Positions 28,541-37,162 of a stretch of 64,000 nt of DNA are shown in pieces. The DNA is from a bacterium (GTDB lineage Bacteria; Myxococcota_A; Bradymonadia; UBA7976; UBA1532), in contig JAUHXC010000018.1 of NCBI GenBank assembly GCA_030427205.1, positions 142,117 to 206,116 on the forward strand, written 5' to 3'. Each line of letters opens with the position of its first letter. Position 1 is the stretch's first letter. The notes under the pieces are model-generated. The model was not told where the DNA came from. It made no database searches and saw nothing but the letters and a program-made list of their open reading frames with translations. The position numbers and the translations under genes are program-made.

Positions 28541-31312
28541 ATGCGCCCCAACCCACTGCATCCCGTCGCCCTCGCCGCGCTCTGCGCCGCGCTCGCCGCC
28601 TGCCAGGAGAGCCGGACCCCGCCGCCGGGCGATCCCGGCGGCGGCGTGCGGGTCAGCGACGCCGGCGTACGCTACGACCGCGGCGGCGACGACCCGACCG
28701 ACGACATGACGGTCGACGCGGCCGAGCAGGATCCCGACGCCGCGCCGCTCGAGCCCGACGCCGAGGTGGACGCGGCGCCGTTCGACGTCATCCCCTACGC
28801 GGTCGAGACCCGGGTCGGCGAGCGGCGCACGCCCGCCGGCCTCGAGGTGCGGGTCACCTGCCAGGTGCTCGACCAGACCGGCGCGCCCATCGTCGACGCC
28901 GAGGCCACCGCCGAGGTGCACCCCGACACCGGCTTCGAGCGCACCGAGACCGGGCTCATCGGCCGGATCGCCCGGGACTACGAGATCATCTGCGCCGCGC
29001 CGCGCATCGGCCTGCGCGACCCGACGCCCGCGGTGTGGACGGTGACCCCCGACGACGCCGCGCGCATCGTGACCCGGCTCGACGAAGAAGACATCGACGC
29101 CGGCGGCAGCGTGAACGTCGACTGCCAGGCCTTCGACGGCTTCGGCAACGACGTCGGCGCCGACGCCTTCGGCATGCGCATCGAGCCGCCGCCGCCGCAG
29201 GTCTTGCAGGAGGGCATGACCCTGACCTTCGACTCGGCGGGCGCGTTCGAGGTCAACTGCACCCTGCCCGGCGTCGAAGAAGCCCCGCCGGTGCCCCTCG
29301 AGGTGCGCGCCGGCTCACCCGCCGAGCTGTCGATGGCGCTCTTCCCCGATCGGCCCAGCTATCGGGTCGGCTCGGTGGTCGAGGTCGTCGCGCAAGTCAC
29401 CGACGAGTACGGCAACCCGGTGGTCGGCGCGCCGGTGCAGTTCATCAGCGATCCCGCGTTGCCGGCCTTCGGCGACGGCCGCTTCCGCCTCGTCGCCGAA
29501 GGGCTCTACGACGTCGGGGTCACCGTCGTCGGCGAGACCTTCGAAGACCGCGAGCTGGTGGCCACCCGGCGCATCCTGGTCGACTTCGGCGGGCCGGGCA
29601 TCGCCTGCGAAGACCCCGAAGACGGCGAGGTCATCCGCCGCCCCGAGGGCGGGGCGATGGACATCGGCGGCACCGTCGCCGACATCCAGGGCGTCGAGTC
29701 GGTCATCGTCGACGGCGTGCCCGCCGACCTGAGCGAAGAGGGCCGCTGGCGCTCGGACGTAGACGTCGACTGGGGGCTCAACGTGCACGACATCGTCGCC
29801 AGCGACGGCGACGACGAGACCGGCACCTTCTGCGCCTACTACGCCGCCGACGCCTTCAGCGCCGACGCCGCCCCGCTGCAGGACGCCCTGCTCTTGCGGC
29901 TGGGCCAGGGCGCGCTCGACGACGGCCGCCCCGACCAGCCGCTGAGCAGCCTGGGCGACGTCATCCGACGGGTGGTCAACAGCCAGGGGCTGGTCGACGA
30001 GGTCGATCAGGCGGCGCGCTCGCAGAACCCGATCGTGCCCAGCGAGTGCCACGTGCGGGTGCTCGGCGCGTGTATCTTCCGGCTGGGCGTCGACTACACC
30101 GGCATCGAGATCCGCGGCCCCAACGACGTGCAGCTCACCCTGGTCGACGGCGGCCTGCGGGTGCGGGCGACGATCCGCGAGCTGACAGTGCGGGCCCAGA
30201 TGAACGGCACCCTGGGCAACCGGGCCGGGCTGCGGGCCGAGTTCATCACCATCGACCTGACCTTCAACGCCGGCCTGCGCTTCGACGGCCAGCCCGACCT
30301 GAGCCTGCGCGGCGTCAACGAGGTCAGCATCGGCGACCTCGACGCCGACTTCTCGGGCCTGCTCGGGTTCATCTTCGAGCTGGTCTTCGAACTCTTCGAG
30401 GGGCTGGTGCGCGATACCATCGTCGACGCCATCCGCGACTTCCTCGTGGAGAACGTCGACGACGTGCTCACCGACCTGCTGGGCAACGTCGACATCGGCG
30501 AGCTGTCGGAGGGCATCGACGTGCCCAGCCTGACCGGCGGCAACCCGGTGCCGATGACGGTGACCGTCGGGCTCAACCGGCTCGACTTCCTCATCGGCCA
30601 GCTGCTCGTCGGGGTGCAGACCCGGGTCGAGGCGCCGGTGCGGGTGCCCGATCGTGGACCGGGCGTGCCGCTGCTGCCGGGGCACGACGCCGTGGTGTTG
30701 CCCGCCGACCGCACGGTGGGCGCGGCGGTGCAGTTGGGCCTGCTCAACCAGATCATGCACGCGCTGTGGCGCGCGGGGTACTTCGAGGCCGAGGCCGGCG
30801 GGCTGGTGGCCGGGGTCGCCGGCGATCTGCCCGAAGGGGTCGAGGTCTTCCTGCGCTTCCCCCGCCCGCCGTGGGTCGCCGGCGTCGACGGCGAGTCGAC
30901 GGTGCGGGTGATGCTCGGGCCGCTGTCGGCGGGCGTCGTCTATCCCGGCTTCTTCGTCGAGCCGATCCAGGTGCGCATCGCCGCCGAGATCAGCGCCACG
31001 GTCAACGTCATCGGCGAGCGCGAGCTGTCCTTCGAGGGGGTCGACATCGACCGCTTCTACCTGGCGCTCGGCGGGGCCGAGATGCCGCCGCGGGCCCGGG
31101 AGGTCCTCGAAGACACCCTGCGCCGGGTGGTGCAGGGGGTCGTCGACCGCTCGCTGAACGACGGGCTGCCGGTGCTGCCGCTGCCCGAGTTCGTCATCCC
31201 CGACGATCTGGCCCGCTTCGACCTGCCCCCGGGCGTCGGCCTCGGCCTGCGCATGCCGCGGCTGAGCGGCACCGAGGCGGCGTGGCTCTTCGACGGCAAC
31301 TTCGGCGAATGA
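28541..31312 (+). CDS. Lipoprotein with Ig-like domains and a putative TULIP/BPI-like lipid-binding region
   Basis: This is a 923-residue lipoprotein. The start at 28541 has GGAG 6 bp upstream, and the lipobox is ALAAC (Cys22). After an Asp/Ala linker come three or four Ig-like beta-sandwiches (residues about 85-420, for example VTDEYGNPVVGAPVQFISD). The last 480 residues have two long halves of alternating amphipathic strands with helices at the ends (FELVFELFEGLVRDTIVDAI and LLNQIMHALWRAGYFEAEAG). The end pattern (VLEDTLRRVVQGVVDRSLND, then LPVLPLPEFVIP) resembles that of BPI/LBP-type TULIP domains, which hold lipids in a hydrophobic groove. That assignment is inference from pattern, not a database match. 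The next gene is a paralogue only 8 bp downstream, so they are one operon. Confidence 0.7.
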   Translation: MRPNPLHPVALAALCAALAACQESRTPPPGDPGGGVRVSDAGVRYDRGGDDPTDDMTVDAAEQDPDAAPLEPDAEVDAAPFDVIPYAVETRVGERRTPAGLEVRVTCQVLDQTGAPIVDAEATAEVHPDTGFERTETGLIGRIARDYEIICAAPRIGLRDPTPAVWTVTPDDAARIVTRLDEEDIDAGGSVNVDCQAFDGFGNDVGADAFGMRIEPPPPQVLQEGMTLTFDSAGAFEVNCTLPGVEEAPPVPLEVRAGSPAELSMALFPDRPSYRVGSVVEVVAQVTDEYGNPVVGAPVQFISDPALPAFGDGRFRLVAEGLYDVGVTVVGETFEDRELVATRRILVDFGGPGIACEDPEDGEVIRRPEGGAMDIGGTVADIQGVESVIVDGVPADLSEEGRWRSDVDVDWGLNVHDIVASDGDDETGTFCAYYAADAFSADAAPLQDALLLRLGQGALDDGRPDQPLSSLGDVIRRVVNSQGLVDEVDQAARSQNPIVPSECHVRVLGACIFRLGVDYTGIEIRGPNDVQLTLVDGGLRVRATIRELTVRAQMNGTLGNRAGLRAEFITIDLTFNAGLRFDGQPDLSLRGVNEVSIGDLDADFSGLLGFIFELVFELFEGLVRDTIVDAIRDFLVENVDDVLTDLLGNVDIGELSEGIDVPSLTGGNPVPMTVTVGLNRLDFLIGQLLVGVQTRVEAPVRVPDRGPGVPLLPGHDAVVLPADRTVGAAVQLGLLNQIMHALWRAGYFEAEAGGLVAGVAGDLPEGVEVFLRFPRPPWVAGVDGESTVRVMLGPLSAGVVYPGFFVEPIQVRIAAEISATVNVIGERELSFEGVDIDRFYLALGGAEMPPRAREVLEDTLRRVVQGVVDRSLNDGLPVLPLPEFVIPDDLARFDLPPGVGLGLRMPRLSGTEAAWLFDGNFGE

Positions 31313-31320
31313 GGCATCCG

Positions 31321-33525
31321 ATGCAGACCCGCGACCCTTCGATCCGATCCGTGGCCCTGCTGCTCGCCGGCCTCGGCGCCGTGCTGGCCCTCGGCTGCGA
31401 CGACAGCGTCTCGAGCGCCGGCGGCGGCGACATGATCGTCGCCGACGTGGCCCCCGAGCCCGAGCCTCAGCCCGACATGGCGCCCATGCCCGAGCCCGAG
31501 CCGGAGGCCGACGCGGCGCCGCCGCCCGCGCCGGAGCCGGCGTTCATCGAGCTGGGCCTCGACCCGCGCCGCGGGCTCTACACCCGCGAGGAGACCCCCC
31601 AGGTGACGGTGACGGTCTACGACCGCATCGGCCGCGAGATCGACGCCGAGGGGCTGCTCTACTTCGACGTGCAGCCGCCGGGGCAGGCCGAGATCAACGA
31701 CGACCTGACGCTGAACTTCCTGCTCGAAGGCCAGGGCGCGGTGCGCGGCTGCGTCACCAGCGACCTCTGCGGCCGGGTGAGCTTCTTCGTCGACGACGCG
31801 CCGCCGGTGCTCGAGCTGATCACCCCCGCCCGGGGCGACGTGGTCAGCGGCGAGCCGGTCATCGGCGTCACCGGGCGCACCGATCCGGCGCCGAACGTGC
31901 CGCGGGTCTTCGTCAACGACCTCGAGGTCGAGGTGGCCGACGACGGCACATTCGTCACCGAGCTGCGGGCCGAGCTGGGCCTCAACCGGATCGACGTCAT
32001 CGCCGACGACGGCGTACGCCGCCCGCCGACCCGCATCGTGCGCGAGGTGGTCTGGGCCCCCGAGGTGCTGGTGCCCGACGCCGACGGGGTCACCGTCGAA
32101 CAGGCGGTGGTGCTGCGCCTCGATCAGACGCTGCTCGACAACCGCGAGGCGCCGCCCGAGCCCGACGAGATGGGCGCGGTGACGGTTCAGGACATGGCCA
32201 GCGTCGTCGAGCTGTTCCTCTCGCGGCTGGAGCTGATCGGGCTCGTCGACGACCCGGTCATCAGCGACAGCGACGACCTGCGGCTGGTCATCGAAGCCAT
32301 CCGGCCGGGCACGCCCGACGTGGCCATCACCCTGGTCCCCGACGGCATGGAGGTCTTCCTGCGGCTGGAGGACATCGCCATCGTCACCTCGGGCTTCGTG
32401 GCCCTCGAAGGCGAGAACTTCGACCTCGGCGGCGAGGTGCGCATCACCGCCGCCGCCTTCGCCGGCATCACCGTCGAGCCGGGCCCCAACGGCGAGCCCG
32501 TCCTGCGGGTCGGCGACATCGGCGTGGCGGTCGAGGCCCTGGGCGGCGTCATGAACGACAGCACCGCCCAGGCGCTGCTCGACACCGTCGGCAGCCTCGT
32601 GCGCACCGTCATCAACAGCTTCGCCGACGAGCTGATCGCCGACGTGGTGGCCGATCAGGTGCCCGAGTTCATCGAGTTGGGCCTGGGCGACGCGCTGGGG
32701 CCCCTGGCGAACATTCCGCTCGACATCGAAGAGCCGGCGGTGGCCCTCGACCTCAGCTTCACGCTCGCCGACCCGCACCTGGCCCGCGACGCGATGACCC
32801 TCGAGCTCGTCGGCCGCATCAGCCAGCGCATGCCCGTCGAGCCGCCGCACCCCAGCCCGGGCATCCCGGCGGTGGGCCTCGGGGCCGATCCGATCTGGCC
32901 GGTGGACGCCGGGCTGGGCGTCGCCGTGCGGCTGTTGACCGTCAACGCGCTGCTCGACGCCGTCTGGCGCCAGGGCGCGCTGCAGCTCGACCTGACCAAC
33001 TTCCTGCCGCCGGAGGTCTCGGCGCTGATCAGCGGCGGCCGGGTCGACGCCCGCATCCCGCCGCTGGTGGTGCCCGGCGCCCGCGGCGGCCCCTACGCGT
33101 TCGAGGTGCAGGTGGGCGAGCTCGATCTCTACCTGGAGAGCAACATCAACCCCGAGCCCGATCACTACACGCTGAGCCTGCGCGCGGGCCTGATCCTGCA
33201 GGTGGGCGAAGGCGGCATCCGCTTCGACGTGGCCGAGGAGCCCGACCTGCGCATCCAGCTGATCGAGGCCGGCGGGCGCGCTCCGCTGCTGCCGCCCGAG
33301 GGTCTGGAGCGCCTGATCGGCCCGCTGGCCTGGGGCGAGGTGCGCAACGCCATCGGCGAGGGGCTGAACCTGGCCATCGATCCGATCGAGATCGGCCTCG
33401 AAGACTTCCAGGATCTGGCCCCGACCCTGCGCGCGGTCGAGGTCGTGCCCGCCTTCCCCGCCCCGCCCGGCGTACGCAACGGCTGGTTCGTGCTCGGCGC
33501 GGGGGTCGACATCGCGGTGCGCTGA
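31321..33525 (+). CDS. Second putative TULIP/BPI-like lipoprotein, paralogue of the preceding gene
   Basis: This is a 734-residue lipoprotein with lipobox VLALGC (Cys26), followed by a Pro/Glu/Met linker. An alternative ATG at 31309 overlaps the previous stop (ATGA) and would add four residues. I prefer 31321 because GAGG lies 6 bp upstream of it. One or two Ig-like domains (residues 80-250, with LEVEVADDGTFVTELRAELG) lead into a 470-residue region that parallels the preceding protein. It has a helical pair (SLVRTVINSFADELIADVVA), then VRLLTVNALLDAVWRQGALQ and a final strand set. The Ig-to-TULIP-like transition (VLRLDQTLLDNREAPPEPDE) also matches the paralogue. The pair could form an envelope lipid-binding or lipid-transfer system. 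This is inferred. Confidence 0.7.
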   Translation: MQTRDPSIRSVALLLAGLGAVLALGCDDSVSSAGGGDMIVADVAPEPEPQPDMAPMPEPEPEADAAPPPAPEPAFIELGLDPRRGLYTREETPQVTVTVYDRIGREIDAEGLLYFDVQPPGQAEINDDLTLNFLLEGQGAVRGCVTSDLCGRVSFFVDDAPPVLELITPARGDVVSGEPVIGVTGRTDPAPNVPRVFVNDLEVEVADDGTFVTELRAELGLNRIDVIADDGVRRPPTRIVREVVWAPEVLVPDADGVTVEQAVVLRLDQTLLDNREAPPEPDEMGAVTVQDMASVVELFLSRLELIGLVDDPVISDSDDLRLVIEAIRPGTPDVAITLVPDGMEVFLRLEDIAIVTSGFVALEGENFDLGGEVRITAAAFAGITVEPGPNGEPVLRVGDIGVAVEALGGVMNDSTAQALLDTVGSLVRTVINSFADELIADVVADQVPEFIELGLGDALGPLANIPLDIEEPAVALDLSFTLADPHLARDAMTLELVGRISQRMPVEPPHPSPGIPAVGLGADPIWPVDAGLGVAVRLLTVNALLDAVWRQGALQLDLTNFLPPEVSALISGGRVDARIPPLVVPGARGGPYAFEVQVGELDLYLESNINPEPDHYTLSLRAGLILQVGEGGIRFDVAEEPDLRIQLIEAGGRAPLLPPEGLERLIGPLAWGEVRNAIGEGLNLAIDPIEIGLEDFQDLAPTLRAVEVVPAFPAPPGVRNGWFVLGAGVDIAVR

Positions 33526-33538
33526 GGCGGCCGCCGGG

Positions 33539-35884
33539 TCAGGCGGGGCGGACGACCCGGAAGCCGATGTCGTCCGCCGCCTCGGACGCCCGCCGGCCCG
33601 CGCGGCACGCGGAGCGCAGCTCGGTCGCCCGACAGTTGTAGGCCCCGCCTCGCACCACCCGCCGCGCCCCGCGCGCGGGGCCAAAAGGATCCACCGCCGC
33701 CCCGCCGTAGAGCCCCATGACGTCGTGGCACCACTCCCAGACGTTGCCGTGCATGTCGAAGAGGCCCCACGGGTTCGCCGGCCGCTCGCCGCAGGCCTCG
33801 ACCCGCCGCCGCCCGCTGTCGATGAAGACCGCCACCTCCGCGAGCCGGTCCTCGTCGTCGCCGCACCAGTGGCGGGTCGCGGTGCCCGCGCGGCAGGCGT
33901 ACTCCCACTCGGCCTCCGACGGCAGGCGATAGCCATCGGCGTCGGGCCGGCGGGCGGCCTGCTTGCCATCGATCGCATAGGCCGGGGTCAGGCCCTCGCG
34001 GCGCGAGAGCGCGTTGCAGTAGCGCGCCGCCATCAGCCAGGTCACCGCGGTCACCGGGCACCCCGGATCCCACGCGCCGCGCCGCGCGCCGACCACCCGT
34101 CGGTAGCTCGCGCCGCTGATCGGCGAGACGGCCATCCAGACGCCGCCCGTCAGCCGCACCGCATGCCGGGCCTCGTCCCCGCGGCGCCCCCATTCGAGCA
34201 GCGGGCTGCCCATCTCGAAGCGCCCCGGCGGAATATGCACCAGCCCCGGGCGCAGCTCGGTCGCCGGGCGCGGCTGCGGCTCGGCGCCGGCCAGGCTCAC
34301 CGGCGCGATGGCCGGATCGGTCATCTGCGGACGCGCCGCGGGCGGGGGCGGCGTGAAGTCGTGGCCGGTGCGCGGCGGGATGGCGACGGGGGTCGGGTGC
34401 ACCGGCGTCGGCCGCGGGGCCGCGACGGGGACCGCGACGGGCCGCGGGGTCGCGACGGGGACCGCGACGGGCCGCGGCGGCGGGGTCGGGCGCTCCGGCG
34501 GCGACGGCTGCCGCCCATCGGATCCCGGCGGGCCGCACATCACGAAGCTCGGCGCGCCGACGACCTCGGCCGGCGCGAGCCCGAGCGGCGCGTCGTCGAG
34601 GGCGGCGCGCAACGCCGCGGCGAAGGCGCCGGCATCAGCCGGGCGGCGGGTCGGATGCCAGTCGATGGCCTCGCCGAGCAGCCGGCGCACCGGATCCGAC
34701 ACCGGCAGCCGCCCGAGCACGATGTCCGGTCGCCGGATCATCGAGCGCGGCAGCTCCTCGCCGTGCAGGACGAAGATCGCCGTCATGCCGAGGCCGTAGA
34801 CGTCGGCGGTGGGCTCGGCCTCACCGGGTCGATCGAGCAGCTCGGGCGCCGCGTAGAGCACGGTGCCCAGCGGGCCGGTGCCGGTGCCGCCGGTCGTATC
34901 GCCAGCCATCACGAGGTCGAAGTCCCCCACCTTGGCCCGCCCGCGGCCGTCGAGCAGGATGTTGCTCGGCTTGATGTCGCGATGCACCATGCCCCGCCGA
35001 TGGGCCTCGCCCAGCGCGTCGGCCGCGGCCAGCACCGCGGCCATGCCCGCAGCCGTCGGCAGCGGCTCGGCGCGCAGGACGGCCCCTTGCAGGTCACCGC
35101 CGTCGAGATACTCCATCGCGAAGAAGTGCCACTGATCGTCGGCGGTCGGCACCGAGACCAGCTCGACCACCCCCGGCACGTCGTGCAGCTGCCCCAGCTT
35201 GGTCGCCCCGCGGCGGAAGCGCTCGATCCGGCTCGCGTCGCGGTTCCAGCGCCCGTGCAGCACCTTGACGGCCACCTCCGCCGCCCGCTGCTCGTCATAG
35301 GCCCGCCAGACCGTCGCGAAGCCGCCGCCGCCGAGCCGCTCGCCGATCACGAAGCGCTCGACGAGCACGTCCCCCGGCTCGACGCTGCCGCCGCTGCGGA
35401 TGCGGCGCTTGATGGCCTTGAGCTCCTCCATGGCCGCGCGGATGGCACCCGCCGCCCCGCGGGCCGCCTCGAGCTGGCTCAGCCGCCGCCGCGCCTCGCG
35501 CAGATCGGGGTGCATCTCGAAGGTCGCGGCCGGCTGCCTGGGGGTCAGGGGCCGGGCGGCGTGGGCCGCCCAGCGCTCGAAGCGCGGCGAGGCGGGCTGT
35601 CCGACGACCATCCGGGCGGCGGTCGCCAACCACTCGGCCATCAGCGGGGCCGCGCCGTCGGCGTCGATCCACGCGTTGAGCACATGCAGATCGGCCAGCA
35701 TGCGATCGGCGCGGCGCGGCGGATCGAAGAGCTTGGCCCGCACCCGATGGCCCAGGCTGCCGATGAGCACGTCCCGCCGATCGGCGAGGCCCACGTCGCA
35801 CGCGAGGCGATGGATCTCGAGCACGGTGCGTTGCTCGAAGGCGCGTACCCGTCGACCCTGCTCGTCTGGCGTGACACGCATCAT
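33539..35884 (-). CDS. Ser/Thr protein kinase fused to a SUMF1/FGE-like domain, possible EAD at N-terminus
   Basis: This is a 781-residue cytosolic protein; ATGs at 35884 and 35881 are both possible starts. Residues 10-110 form a helical domain (HRLACDVGLADRRDVLIGSL, then MLADLHVLNAWIDADGAAPL) resembling the effector-associated domains (EADs) of bacterial conflict proteins. Residues 177-430 are a Hanks-type kinase: Gly-loop GERLGGGGFATVW, Lys207 in AVKVLHG, HRDIKPSN at 301-308, and DFD in place of DFG at 321-323. The DFD change is shared by some FGE-linked kinases I recall. A Pro-rich linker follows, with a duplicated R-P-V-A-V-P-V-A unit. Residues 545-781 are an FGE/SUMF1 domain (IPPGRFEMGSP, MHGNVWEWCHD and VVRGGAYNC). 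The FGE part may sense or bind a ligand that drives kinase output. Confidence 0.88.
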   Translation of the reverse strand: MMRVTPDEQGRRVRAFEQRTVLEIHRLACDVGLADRRDVLIGSLGHRVRAKLFDPPRRADRMLADLHVLNAWIDADGAAPLMAEWLATAARMVVGQPASPRFERWAAHAARPLTPRQPAATFEMHPDLREARRRLSQLEAARGAAGAIRAAMEELKAIKRRIRSGGSVEPGDVLVERFVIGERLGGGGFATVWRAYDEQRAAEVAVKVLHGRWNRDASRIERFRRGATKLGQLHDVPGVVELVSVPTADDQWHFFAMEYLDGGDLQGAVLRAEPLPTAAGMAAVLAAADALGEAHRRGMVHRDIKPSNILLDGRGRAKVGDFDLVMAGDTTGGTGTGPLGTVLYAAPELLDRPGEAEPTADVYGLGMTAIFVLHGEELPRSMIRRPDIVLGRLPVSDPVRRLLGEAIDWHPTRRPADAGAFAAALRAALDDAPLGLAPAEVVGAPSFVMCGPPGSDGRQPSPPERPTPPPRPVAVPVATPRPVAVPVAAPRPTPVHPTPVAIPPRTGHDFTPPPPAARPQMTDPAIAPVSLAGAEPQPRPATELRPGLVHIPPGRFEMGSPLLEWGRRGDEARHAVRLTGGVWMAVSPISGASYRRVVGARRGAWDPGCPVTAVTWLMAARYCNALSRREGLTPAYAIDGKQAARRPDADGYRLPSEAEWEYACRAGTATRHWCGDDEDRLAEVAVFIDSGRRRVEACGERPANPWGLFDMHGNVWEWCHDVMGLYGGAAVDPFGPARGARRVVRGGAYNCRATELRSACRAGRRASEAADDIGFRVVRPA
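34411..34477 (-). repeat. 30-bp tandem coding repeat in the kinase linker
   Basis: Two consecutive near-identical 30-bp units (34411-34440 and 34441-34470) differ by one base. They encode Arg-Pro-Val-Ala-Val-Pro-Val-Ala plus two residues in the Pro-rich linker between the kinase and FGE domains. Confidence 0.8.
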
Positions 35885-35968
35885 CGCCGGGCAGCCTATC
35901 AGATCCGACGCGCGGCGCCTCCTCCGCGACGATTTCACGCCCTTCCGCGGCGCAGGACGGCGCCAGCG

Positions 35969-37162
35969 TCAGTCGATGGGATCGTCGAGGCAGTCGGCCA
36001 GTTCGAACACGTCGGCGAACTCGATCTCTTCGAAGCCGACGGTCAGGTCGGGCTCGCGGCTGTTGGTATAGGCGATCGCGCCCACCTGCAGCGTCGGCGG
36101 CAGCTCGGGGCGTTCGAAGGTCGCCGCCAGCGCCCACTCACCGCCGTCGACGGGGCGCTTGTACATATGGAAGTCGGCCCCCAATCGGCACAGGCGCAGC
36201 TCGGCGTCGCTGCCGTGGGGCCACATCGGCCCCTCGAAGGCGCTGCGGCCGCCCTCGGTGGTCTTGGTCTCGACCGAGAGGTCGTCGATGTCGCGCCCGA
36301 CGACGATGAAGACATAGTTCTCGGGCGGCGTGCGCGGGTCGCGGGCGATCAGGCCGCCGAGGTGAACCACCTGCGGCGGCGGCTCGTCGGGCGCCGATGC
36401 GCGTCGGGCCCGCACCCGGGCGGTGACCCGGAAGTCGCCGGTGACCGGCTGGTAGATCATCGGCCCGGTATTGCGATCGAACCAGAGGCCGAAGCCCCGC
36501 GGGGTCATCCACAGCGCGCCGTCGCGCACCTCGTGCTCGAAGAGCTGCGGGTTGAACAGCCGCCAGCGCGCGCCGAGCGGGCCCGCCTCGAAGTCGTCGC
36601 TGCGCGCGGGGCCGTCGAACGGCGCCATGTCGGGCTCGACGGCGGCGTCGACGGCTCGATCGGGCTCGGCGTCGACCGCCTGATCGACCGCGGCGTCCCA
36701 GATCGGGATGAACTGGTCGAGCGGCGGCTGCGCGTCCGCGGCGGGCGGGCCATCGGGCATGGCATCGAGAGAGGCATCCGGCATGGCATCACGCATGGCA
36801 TCAGGGATCGCATCCGGCATAGCATCCACCTCGACCTCTGGCATGGCATCCCGGGCCATGGCATCGGGCGTGGCGTCCGGCATGACATCCAAAGTGGCAT
36901 CCGGCATGGCATCCGGCATGGCATCGGGCCCGACATCGAGCATGGCATCCGGCATGACATCGACGATGGCATCGACCATGGCATCCGACATGGCATCGGC
37001 CCCGACGTCGGTCGCCCGCCCGTCCGGCGGGATGGGGCCCAGGTCGGTCGACGCGGCGTCCACCGGGTCGACCGGCGGCGCGGGCTCACAGCCCGCCAGC
37101 GCCAGCCCGGCCACGACCAACGCGGCGCGCGGGGCGCCCCCCCAGCGACCGGGACGGCTCAT
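35969..37162 (-). CDS. Lipoprotein with repeat-derived D-A-M-P linker and a concanavalin-like domain
   Basis: This is a 397-residue lipoprotein. The start at 37162 follows AGGAGG and overlaps the LysR stop by 4 bp (ATGA), so the two genes are translationally coupled. The lipobox is GLALAGC. Residues 45-170 are low complexity, made of D-A-M-P, D-A-I and D-V-M units encoded by the clustered GATGCCAT repeat. The C-terminal 210 residues resemble DUF1349/concanavalin-like lectin sandwiches: FEAGPLGARWRLFNP, DGALWMTPRGFGLWF, VTGDFRVTARVRAR and VGAIAYTNSREPDL, a pattern like that of laminin-G-like glycan-binding folds. It is likely an outer-membrane or surface sugar-binding protein. The function is inferred. 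Confidence 0.75.
   Translation of the reverse strand: MSRPGRWGGAPRAALVVAGLALAGCEPAPPVDPVDAASTDLGPIPPDGRATDVGADAMSDAMVDAIVDVMPDAMLDVGPDAMPDAMPDATLDVMPDATPDAMARDAMPEVEVDAMPDAIPDAMRDAMPDASLDAMPDGPPAADAQPPLDQFIPIWDAAVDQAVDAEPDRAVDAAVEPDMAPFDGPARSDDFEAGPLGARWRLFNPQLFEHEVRDGALWMTPRGFGLWFDRNTGPMIYQPVTGDFRVTARVRARRASAPDEPPPQVVHLGGLIARDPRTPPENYVFIVVGRDIDDLSVETKTTEGGRSAFEGPMWPHGSDAELRLCRLGADFHMYKRPVDGGEWALAATFERPELPPTLQVGAIAYTNSREPDLTVGFEEIEFADVFELADCLDDPID
36759..36997 (-). repeat. Dense ATGGCATC cluster with 12-bp periodicity
   Basis: ATGGCATC occurs 11 times on the plus strand, at 36759, 36783, 36795, 36843, 36858, 36906, 36918, 36942, 36966, 36978 and 36990. Ten adjacent spacings are 24, 12, 48, 15, 48, 12, 24, 24, 12 and 12 bp, so nearly all are multiples of 12. 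Degenerate units fill most gaps. On the coding minus strand the motif is read GAT-GCC-AT and encodes D-A-M or D-A-I in the linker of the lipoprotein. Confidence 0.92.

Noticed and set aside
33539..34300. SUMF1 domain as a diversity-generating retroelement target.
   Set aside because: No reverse transcriptase, template repeat or accessory gene was seen in the window, so it is only a possibility for the wider genome.
34411..34477. 30-bp tandem repeat as a regulatory element.
   Set aside because: It encodes a simple Pro/Val/Ala linker in frame between two domains, which explains it fully.
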